Assembly: GCA_030037405.1 (NCBI GenBank)
Contig: JASHRK010000345.1
Coordinates: 1 to 6,076, forward strand
Source of the DNA: Acidimicrobiales bacterium
GTDB lineage: Bacteria > Actinomycetota > Acidimicrobiia > Acidimicrobiales > Bog-793
Length of the DNA: 6,076 nt
Direction of reading: 5' to 3'
The notes below the pieces were generated by a model, which ran no database searches, was not told where the DNA came from, and saw only the letters and a list, made by a program, of their open reading frames with translations. Both the position numbers and the translations under genes were made by a program. This document shows positions 1-4,588 of the stretch, piece by piece; the first letter of the stretch is position 1; every line of letters begins with the position of its first letter.

Positions 1-386
1 AGCTCGCCGAACCTCGCCTCCGTGCTGGCGATCCGGATGTCGGCGACGAGGGCCAGGTCGCAACCCGCCCCCACGGCCGGGCCGTTGACGGCGGCGACGA
101 CTGGCTTGCGGAGCCAGAAGAGGCGTTCCATGATCTGGTGCATCCTCGCCGTCCACCCGGCGCCGGAGTCCTCGTAGCCCTCCTGCCACTCGCCCACGTC
201 GGCGCCGGCGCAGAAGGCCGCTCCCTCACCTGTCATGAGGACCCCTCTTACGGTCGGGCGGTCGAGCTCGTCGACGATGGTGGCAAGCTCTCCCAGGGTG
301 GCGGTGTCGAGAGCGTTCCTGCGGTCCGGTCGGTTGAGTCGCACGACGGCGACGGCATCGTCGACGCTGTAGAGGATGCTCGACAT
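1..386 (-). CDS. Enoyl-CoA hydratase/isomerase (crotonase) family protein, N-terminal part
   Basis: The gene starts at the ATG complementary to 384-386 and runs off the left edge after 128 codons. A TAG lies three codons upstream in frame, so this start is firm. The translation begins MSSILYSVDDAVAVVRLNRP and shows crotonase-fold landmarks: RNALD at residues 23-27, the first oxyanion-hole segment FCAGADV at 58-64, and the second, NGPAVGAGCDLAL, at 101-113. The family acts on acyl-CoA thioesters, with hydratase, isomerase and other activities. The position of the first catalytic Glu of classical hydratases (GGGCE in the rat enzyme) is Asp110 here (GAGCD). The second catalytic position lies just outside the window, so the exact reaction cannot be assigned. 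It begins 15 bp after the stop of the ClpC-like gene on the same strand and is probably co-transcribed. No clear Shine-Dalgarno is visible, and the short gap is mostly filled by a palindrome. Confidence 0.9.
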   Translation of the reverse strand, partial: MSSILYSVDDAVAVVRLNRPDRRNALDTATLGELATIVDELDRPTVRGVLMTGEGAAFCAGADVGEWQEGYEDSGAGWTARMHQIMERLFWLRKPVVAAVNGPAVGAGCDLALVADIRIASTEARFGE

Positions 387-391
387 ACTGC

Positions 392-403
392 GACGCTAGC
401 GTC
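392..403. repeat. 12-bp perfect palindrome between Clp-N and crotonase genes
   Basis: GACGCTAGCGTC is self-complementary. It spans most of the 15-bp gap between the two minus-strand genes and includes two bases of the upstream stop codon. It has no loop or T-tract, so it is unlikely to be a terminator. It could be a protein-binding site or chance. Confidence 0.3.
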
Positions 404-1235
404 AGGGATTGCGGGGTCGCCGAGGCCGTGGCGTGCGCTTCGGTTCCGGCCGTCTCGAGAGAGCGGAACGGAGCGCTTCGCGTATCTCGTCGGGTGACAG
501 ATCGCTGAAGGCGGAGGCGAGCTCAGGGTCGCCGATGGTCGTCGTGAAGTCGCCGAGCTTGATCTCGATGGTCTGAGGGCGAGGGGGAGCGTCACTCGTC
601 TCGCCGAGGGGGACACGAGCGAGCTCGGTCTCGAACGAGCTCTTCGTCACGCCGAGGGCGCCCAGTGCCTTGCTCGCCTGTGACTCGGTGTCGGAGAGAA
701 GAGCGAGGAGGAGGTGACCCGTCGTCATCGGCTTGGAGCCCGCGAGCTGGCCTGCCAGCCGCATGGTGTCGATGACGGCGGGAGAGTGCACCGAGCCTGG
801 TGCGAACGGTTTCGTCAACCGTTGGAGCACGTGCCCGCGGATCGCGTCCTCCTCCGCCCCGACGAGCGCGATCACTGCCTCGTTCTCGAGGACCTTGACG
901 GTGCCGAGGAGAAGGTGCTCGGTCCCTATGTAGTTGTGGCCGAGCTGGAGCGCCTCGCGCAAGGAGAGCTCGAGGGCCTTCTTCGCCTGCGGGCTGAAGG
1001 GCACCTTGGACCCGGCGGTGGGCGTCTTGGCGGGGGTGCCCATCTCCGAGACCTTGGCGCGTAACTCCTCCAGGCTCACTCCGAGATCGTCGAGCGTTCT
1101 CGCCGCGATGCCGTCGCCCTGCACGAGACCTATCAACAGGTGCCTGGGCTCGATGAACTTGTTGTTGAGGTTCTCCGCCTCGTGCTGAGCGATGACGAGG
1201 ACCCGGCGGGCCCGGTCGGTAAATCTTTCAAACAT
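402..1235 (-). CDS. Stand-alone ClpC N-domain protein (ClpC2-like), no AAA+ module
   Basis: This 277-residue protein begins exactly like ClpC (MFERFTDRARRVLVIAQ). Two Clp_N repeats cover about 1-65 and 80-143, the second with the hallmark LELSLREALQLGHNYIGTEH (89-108). A third, divergent half-repeat follows at about 151-207 (TTGHLLLALL at 171-180). There are no Walker A/B motifs or AAA+ modules, so it cannot unfold substrates. After 220 come a short beta-rich segment, a helix (about 248-261) and a basic Pro/Arg tail (261-277). In full-length ClpC this domain binds adaptors, phospho-arginine substrates and antibiotics such as cyclomarin. Stand-alone versions such as mycobacterial ClpC2 are known to act as decoys. 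Phe2, Phe80, Lys85 and Glu89 of the ClpC1 antibiotic site are kept, with identical numbering. The ATG gives the canonical N-terminus. No Shine-Dalgarno is visible, but TATCAT lies 6 nt upstream, which suggests a leaderless transcript. Confidence 0.9.
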   Translation of the reverse strand: MFERFTDRARRVLVIAQHEAENLNNKFIEPRHLLIGLVQGDGIAARTLDDLGVSLEELRAKVSEMGTPAKTPTAGSKVPFSPQAKKALELSLREALQLGHNYIGTEHLLLGTVKVLENEAVIALVGAEEDAIRGHVLQRLTKPFAPGSVHSPAVIDTMRLAGQLAGSKPMTTGHLLLALLSDTESQASKALGALGVTKSSFETELARVPLGETSDAPPRPQTIEIKLGDFTTTIGDPELASAFSDLSPDEIREALRSALSRRPEPKRTPRPRRPRNP

Positions 1236-1241
1236 GATCGT

Positions 1242-1247
1242 ATGATA
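1242..1247 (-). promoter_or_regulatory. Candidate -10 element for the Clp-N gene (leaderless)
   Basis: Read on the minus strand this is TATCAT, matching the TANNNT actinobacterial -10 pattern. Six bases separate it from the ATG at 1235, so transcription would start at or next to the A of the start codon. A -35 at the usual 17-bp spacing would be TATCAC at 1265-1270, which is a poor match. A TTGACA at 1255-1260 is too close to serve this -10. Confidence 0.4.
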
Positions 1248-1251
1248 AAAA

Positions 1252-1267
1252 CACTGTCAAGACAGTG
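1252..1267. promoter_or_regulatory. Inverted-repeat operator candidate between divergent genes
   Basis: CACTGTC-AA-GACAGTG is a perfect 7+7 inverted repeat with a 2-bp centre. It lies in the 54-bp gap between the Clp-N gene (minus) and the HTH gene (plus). It falls within the -35/-10 spacer of the proposed Clp-N promoter and overlaps the -35 region expected for the HTH gene. That is the usual place for a dimeric regulator, and the adjacent MerR/excisionase-like protein is the obvious candidate. Binding itself is inferred. Confidence 0.6.
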
Positions 1268-1275
1268 ATATCTAA

Positions 1276-1281
1276 TAGGGT
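1276..1281 (+). promoter_or_regulatory. Candidate -10 (TAGGGT) or RBS (AGGG) for the HTH gene
   Basis: TAGGGT fits TANNNT and stands 8 bases before the GTG at 1290, which would allow a leaderless transcript. The same bases include AGGG (1277-1280), usable as a Shine-Dalgarno with 9-nt spacing if transcription starts further upstream, for example from TATGAT at 1241-1246. The sequence alone does not decide between these. Confidence 0.3.
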
Positions 1282-1289
1282 GTTCCACG

Positions 1290-1613
1290 GTGACCGACTG
1301 GGACGACCTGCTTGCCCGCCTCGGCGAGCCCCCGCACGACGAGGGCTGGGTGACGCTCGAGGAGGCCTCGAACGTGGCCGGCGTCGCCCGATCCACCTTG
1401 AGGTCCTGGTACCGAGCCGGCCAGGTGCCCTCGCGGATGGTGGCCGGATCTCACGGCCCGCAGCGGCTGGTCCCGATTGATGCAGTACTTGACCGTGCTC
1501 TCCGCTCGTCACGCGTCCGCCACCAGTTGGAGCATGCGCGCTCTCTCGACGCCGAGGTCGAAGAGTTGCGACGACGGCTCGAGGCGATCGAGCGACATCT
1601 CGGGCTGACCTGA
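1290..1613 (+). CDS. Small MerR/excisionase-type HTH DNA-binding protein with coiled coil
   Basis: The protein has 107 residues and starts at GTG (MTDWDDLLARLGEPP). Residues 20-66 form a MerR/excisionase-like winged helix: VTLEEASNVAGVARSTLRSW is the helix-turn-helix, and SHGPQRLVPIDAVL gives the wing and following helix. Residues 77-104 (HQLEHARSLDAEVEEL and on) have heptad-like Leu/Val spacing and are probably a dimerising coiled coil. There is no ligand-binding domain and no metal-binding Cys cluster, so it is not a classical MerR sensor. It is divergent from the Clp-N gene across 54 bp containing a perfect inverted repeat, so it is most likely the local regulator of both genes. The role as repressor or activator is not visible in the sequence. 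An excisionase role is unlikely because no integrase or att site is nearby. Confidence 0.75.
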   Translation: MTDWDDLLARLGEPPHDEGWVTLEEASNVAGVARSTLRSWYRAGQVPSRMVAGSHGPQRLVPIDAVLDRALRSSRVRHQLEHARSLDAEVEELRRRLEAIERHLGLT

Positions 1614-1618
1614 GATTG

Positions 1619-1644
1619 GGGGCCACGCCCGACTGCTCGGCCCC
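1619..1644 (+). terminator. Possible hairpin terminator after the HTH gene
   Basis: GGGGCC (1619-1624) and GGCCCC (1639-1644) can pair around a 14-nt loop, just after the stop at 1611-1613. No T-tract follows, and the loop is long. A smaller alternative hairpin (GGGC-CAC-GCCC, 1620-1630) uses the same 5' arm. Confidence 0.25.
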
Positions 1645-1647
1645 GCG

Positions 1648-1676
1648 TTGACAGTCAGCCCGCGCAGGTGTACAAA
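1648..1676 (+). promoter_or_regulatory. Sigma70-type promoter of the peptidase gene pair
   Basis: A perfect -35 (TTGACA, 1648-1653) is separated by exactly 17 bp from TACAAA (1671-1676, 4 of 6 to TATAAT). The expected transcript start is near 1683, about 25 nt before the ATG at 1709. It lies at the left boundary of the lower-GC segment, so the peptidase genes appear to carry their own promoter. Confidence 0.6.
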
Positions 1677-1680
1677 TCTA

Positions 1681-1700
1681 CCTATTGGAGCCGTAATAGG
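1681..1700 (+). promoter_or_regulatory. Inverted repeat in the peptidase leader, overlapping the RBS
   Basis: CCTATT (1681-1686) is complementary to AATAGG (1695-1700) across an 8-nt spacer. The right arm includes the AGG that begins the AGGGGTGG Shine-Dalgarno (1698-1705). If transcribed, a weak stem could partly mask the ribosome site. If bound as DNA, it would sit at the transcription start as an operator. The stem is AT-rich and only 6 bp. Confidence 0.35.
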
Positions 1701-1708
1701 GGTGGCTG

Positions 1709-2812
1709 ATGAGCTGGAGAGTTGCCTTCAGCGCTTGCTTTGGTATTGCTGTTCTGTCTGTAGCTTCCCCGCACGCCTCGCTCCGACCGACCACTGACTC
1801 AGCGGTTGCCCAAAGTTGCACGGGCTCGAATCTGTACGAGTTTACCTCAGCTGAGTTGACTGCATGCGGGTACGATGTTTATCCACTGACGTCTGTCACT
1901 TCCGACCCGGTAGTTGGTGATTCAGTAACGGACTACAACTACGACATCAATGGGCAAATCAACACGCTGACAGTACCAGCCTCATCATTTGATCCACTAA
2001 CGGCCTCCCCTTCAGTGCTTGCCATACTTGGCTTTCCCCCGCGCCCGAGTGCAAGTGACTCCGCAGCGTATGAGCAATGGGTCACCACATGGGGGCAGGA
2101 GACGTCCAGTTCTTGGATGTCCCCCCCACCATTTCTAGTTGTTGACCCGAACCTCTCATACAGCGCGACGACTGATTGGGTGGGCTATTACGACACCGCG
2201 GAGAACGGGGATCAATTTACGGATTCGGAAGCCACGTGGGTAGAGCCCACACCAGGGATTGGCTGCAGCGACACCTTGACCGGATATTGGGCAGGTCTTG
2301 GCGATGCCTTCGACAATAGCGGGCTTCTTGAGCAGGCCGGTACGGCGCAAAGTACGGTCGAACCCACGATCAACGACGAGGGCTGGTATGAGTACCTCCC
2401 CGCAGATCCGGTGTACGTGGACCTCTACGCTACCGAGAATGAGAAATTCAGCTCAAACATGGAGTTCGTCGATATTCCGGGCGGCTATGACATTACTTGG
2501 CAGTTGGAAAATGACTACGCGAATGAAAGTATGAGTGGTGGTGAGGCTAATATATCCTATGACACCACGACCGCAGAAGCCATTATCGAACGCGTTGTCG
2601 GTGATAACTTAACGAACTTCGGCGACGAGGGCTTTACAGCGTACGATTCCGGTGGCGGATACCATTCCGGCGATGGAGCGTACGGTGACCCGGTGCCGGT
2701 CGCCATGTACAATAGTGCGGGAACTGTTCAGGATGCCAAGCCAATCGATTATAGCGACAATTCTGGAGATTACTCTAGCTGGACTGACGAGTATGAAAAC
2801 TGTCAATACTGA
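1709..2812 (+). CDS. Secreted family G1 (eqolisin) glutamic endopeptidase with propeptide
   Basis: This 367-residue exported protein has a Sec signal peptide (hydrophobic about 5-20; likely cleavage after PHA at 24 or AVA at 34). A propeptide-like domain follows (about 37-145, with ACGY, LGFPPRP and PPPFLVV motifs), then a G1 catalytic domain (about 155-367, close to the ~206-residue mature fungal enzyme). Catalytic-domain landmarks are TDWVGY at 155-160, YWAGLG at 193-198, GLLEQAGT at 205-212, WYEYLPADPVYV at 226-237, TTAEAIIERV at 287-296 and LTNFGDEGFT at 301-310. They align with scytalidoglutamic peptidase, placing catalytic Gln at Q209 and Glu at E290. Their spacing of 81 compares with 83 there (Q53/E136). 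Eqolisins cleave proteins at acidic pH; bacterial members are known. Cysteines at 37, 53, 186 and 365 could form disulfides outside the cell. The ATG has a good AGGGGTGG site upstream. Codon use is much less GC-biased than in the neighbours, and Leu301 is a TTA codon. Confidence 0.85.
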   Translation: MSWRVAFSACFGIAVLSVASPHASLRPTTDSAVAQSCTGSNLYEFTSAELTACGYDVYPLTSVTSDPVVGDSVTDYNYDINGQINTLTVPASSFDPLTASPSVLAILGFPPRPSASDSAAYEQWVTTWGQETSSSWMSPPPFLVVDPNLSYSATTDWVGYYDTAENGDQFTDSEATWVEPTPGIGCSDTLTGYWAGLGDAFDNSGLLEQAGTAQSTVEPTINDEGWYEYLPADPVYVDLYATENEKFSSNMEFVDIPGGYDITWQLENDYANESMSGGEANISYDTTTAEAIIERVVGDNLTNFGDEGFTAYDSGGGYHSGDGAYGDPVPVAMYNSAGTVQDAKPIDYSDNSGDYSSWTDEYENCQY

Positions 2813-2837
2813 CGTGAGCGTTCTCAGTAGGCTGGCC

Positions 2838-2844
2838 GAGGGAG
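2838..2844 (+). promoter_or_regulatory. Ribosome binding site fixing the GTG start of the second gene
   Basis: GAGGGAG stands 6 nt before the GTG at 2851, inside the 38-bp gap after the peptidase stop. It supports translation of the downstream paralogue from this GTG and its expression from the same transcript. Confidence 0.55.
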
Positions 2845-2850
2845 TGTCAG

Positions 2851-3447
2851 GTGTTCCGTAAGGCGCTGGTTGCCGTCTATGCCAGCCCACTTGTGCTTGC
2901 TGGCGTGATGGTGGCGGTACACAGCGTGCCCAATGATCCCCGAGCGTCGTGGGCTGCGCTCGTGCGACAAGGAAGGGAGTTGGCGGGAGCATTGAGAAGT
3001 TCGGCAGGAAAGTGCAATGCGTCGAATATTGCGCCGCGTTCCGGTATGGGGATGCTCTACAGTATGTCGCCGCGGCAGCTGGTAGCATGTGGATATGTGG
3101 TGGATCCGTTGGTCTCGGTCACGCGGGAGAATATCGACAACTGGGTCATAACGAACTACAACTACAACGTCGGCGAGGGCAGTATTAATACGGTGTATTA
3201 CCCACCGAGATCCTTCAAGGCCCTGACGGCTCCGAACGCCGTGCTCGAGGCGCTCGGTATACCTCCACGACCCCCTATTGGTGCTTCTACATACGGGAAC
3301 TGGGTGGATCAATACGGTTCGGAGACTGGAGCTTCATGGGTTAAGCCGACCCCCTTCCTGGTTAGCCTTCCTTGCGCCCACACTAGTGGGCCGATAGCCG
3401 TACCTGTTAAGAACTCTCGACCTGCCCGGACTTGTCCCAACCCCTAG
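2851..3447 (+). CDS. Secreted propeptide-only paralogue of the G1 peptidase
   Basis: This is a 198-residue protein with a GTG start. It has a signal peptide or anchor (FRK, then hydrophobic 5-25) and a domain at about 55-171 that is clearly homologous to the N-terminal domain of the preceding peptidase. Shared motifs include LY...L.ACGY at 69-82, PLVSVT, NYNY, SINT, SF..LTA, VLEALGIPPRP at 131-141, SETGASW at 157-163 and PTPFLV at 166-171. By eye, about 45 of roughly 105 aligned residues are identical, and two cysteines (55, 80) match Cys37 and Cys53. Homology stops where the catalytic domain would begin. A 27-residue unrelated tail follows, so no peptidase activity is expected. No reading frame of the last 90 bases recovers a catalytic domain, so this is a loss rather than a frameshift. 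It could be a trans-acting pro-domain (inhibitor or foldase) or a truncated duplicate. The intact reading frame, signal sequence and good ribosome site favour expression. Its TAG overlaps the convergent gene's TAG within CTAG (3444-3447). Confidence 0.75.
   Translation: MFRKALVAVYASPLVLAGVMVAVHSVPNDPRASWAALVRQGRELAGALRSSAGKCNASNIAPRSGMGMLYSMSPRQLVACGYVVDPLVSVTRENIDNWVITNYNYNVGEGSINTVYYPPRSFKALTAPNAVLEALGIPPRPPIGASTYGNWVDQYGSETGASWVKPTPFLVSLPCAHTSGPIAVPVKNSRPARTCPNP
3376..3391. terminator. Hairpin near the convergent gene ends
   Basis: GCCCAC-ACTA-GTGGGC forms a perfect 6-bp stem with a 4-nt loop. It lies inside the 3' end of the propeptide-only gene and about 53 nt beyond the stop of the minus-strand aldolase gene. 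It could end the aldolase transcript. There is no T-tract on either side, so confidence is low. Confidence 0.3.
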
Positions 3448-4514
3448 GGCTCGGCGAGGACGGCTCGCACGGCGGAGACGGCGGCCTCGACCTCGGAGTC
3501 GCCGACGTCGAGGTGCGTGACGAACCGGACGCGTCCTCCCCCCGCCAGGCTTCCCCTCACGCCGTGCTTGGCGAGCAAGTGGGAGAGAAACGCCTCCGCT
3601 CCCCCCGCACAGTCGACGCCGAAGACGACGATGTTCGTCTCCACGTGCGCCGGGTCGAGCGTGATGCCAGGCGTGCTGGCGAGGGCCTCCGCCAGCCGGC
3701 GGGCGCGGGCATGGTCATCGGCGAGCCGCTCGACGTGATGGGCGAGGGCGTAGCTGGCACCGGCCGCCAGGATGCCGGCCTGGCGCATCGACCCTCCGAG
3801 GCGTTGCTTCAGCCGCCAAGCCTCGTCGACGAAGTCTTCGTCACCGGCGAGAGCGGCGCCGGCGGGCGCCCCGAGGCCCTTCGAGAAGTCGATCCAGGCG
3901 CTGTCGAAGGATGCCGCCACCGACGACGGAGGCACGCCTGTGGCGACGGTGGCGTTGAGGAGCCGGGCGCCGTCGAGGTGGGTGGCGAGCTCGTGAGCCC
4001 GTGCCACCTCGGTCACAGCCTCGATGTCCTCGGCGCGCCAGATCGTCCCTCCGGCGAGGTTGGCCGTCTGCTCGACCCATACGAGGCGGGGACGCGGGGC
4101 GTAGCGGGAGAGCGGCGACAGCGCCTCTTCGAGCTGGGTAGCGGTGTACACGCCACGTGCACCTTCCAGCGCCCGGGGTTGCGCCCCGGCAAGGGCGGCC
4201 GCCCCGCCCGCCTCGGCGTGAAGAGGGTGGGCGGTTCGATCGCAGTAGAACTCGTCGCCCGGCCGGCAGTGGATGGCGAGCGATATCTGGTTGCACATCG
4301 TGCCGGACGGGAGCCAGACGGCCGCCTTCTTGCCGAGCAGCTCCGCTACCGTCTCGACGAGCTCGTTGACGCTCGGGTCCTCCCCCTTCTGCTCGTCCCC
4401 GACGGGAGCGAACGCCATCGCCCGGCGCATCTCCTCGCTCGGGCGGGTGATCGTGTCGCTGTAGAGGTCGATTCGCACGGGCCACTCGGCCGCCTGCGGA
4501 AGGTAACGTGCCAT
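3444..4514 (-). CDS. Low-specificity threonine aldolase / beta-eliminating lyase family PLP enzyme
   Basis: This is a fold-type I PLP enzyme of the threonine aldolase family, which typically splits L-threonine or L-allo-threonine to glycine and acetaldehyde in the cytosol. From the ATG at 4514 it has 356 residues, near the usual 340-360. Landmarks in that numbering are IDLYSDTITRP (15-25), the PLP-phosphate loop SGTMCNQ (70-76), His96 in TAHPLHAEAGG (ring-stacking position), Asp181 in HLDGARL (binds the PLP nitrogen), and Lys212 in DFSKGLGAPAG (internal aldimine). The usual ENTHN..GG motif reads EQTANLAGG, with Ala for His, so substrate preference may differ. The start is uncertain: an ATG at 4556 adds 14 residues, and a GTG at 4478 would give MRIDLYSDT, closest to the family N-terminus. 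None has a strong Shine-Dalgarno. The gene is divergent from the ATPase gene and convergent with the peptidase island. Confidence 0.85.
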   Translation of the reverse strand: MARYLPQAAEWPVRIDLYSDTITRPSEEMRRAMAFAPVGDEQKGEDPSVNELVETVAELLGKKAAVWLPSGTMCNQISLAIHCRPGDEFYCDRTAHPLHAEAGGAAALAGAQPRALEGARGVYTATQLEEALSPLSRYAPRPRLVWVEQTANLAGGTIWRAEDIEAVTEVARAHELATHLDGARLLNATVATGVPPSSVAASFDSAWIDFSKGLGAPAGAALAGDEDFVDEAWRLKQRLGGSMRQAGILAAGASYALAHHVERLADDHARARRLAEALASTPGITLDPAHVETNIVVFGVDCAGGAEAFLSHLLAKHGVRGSLAGGGRVRFVTHLDVGDSEVEAAVSAVRAVLAEP

Positions 4515-4574
4515 TGGCACGAAATCATCGCGCGGCCTTCGACGACCTCGTAGCATGAGCGCAAGTTGGCGACA

Positions 4575-4580
4575 ACGGGG
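4575..4580 (+). promoter_or_regulatory. Weak RBS for the ATPase gene
   Basis: ACGGGG ends 8 nt before the ATG at 4589. A TANNNT match (TAGCAT, 4551-4556) further upstream would be a possible -10, but no good -35 is visible. Confidence 0.3.
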
Positions 4581-4588
4581 TTGCAGAC

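Noticed and set aside
1290..1613. Excisionase of an integrated element
   Set aside because: The fold would allow it, but no integrase, tRNA, att-like repeat or other phage gene is in the window, and the divergent operator arrangement fits a local regulator better.
1228..1626. Minus-strand frame opposite the HTH gene
   Set aside because: It is Arg/Ser/Pro-rich with no domain, and it would remove the well-formed divergent promoter arrangement.
2609..3312. Minus-strand frames opposite the peptidase pair (2609-3088 and 2824-3312)
   Set aside because: They overlap the two secreted-protein genes, which have signal peptides, ribosome sites and mutual homology. The antisense translations resemble nothing.
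3358..3447. Hidden remnant of a G1 catalytic domain after the propeptide-only paralogue
   Set aside because: All three plus frames of this stretch were read and none shows the WVG, LLEQAG or WYE motifs. There is no space for about 210 codons before the aldolase gene.
3432..4553. Long plus-strand open frame (373 codons) opposite the aldolase gene
   Set aside because: It is the antisense shadow of a clear PLP enzyme. The translation is low-complexity Gly/Arg/Val-rich with no recognisable fold, which is typical of GC-rich antisense frames.
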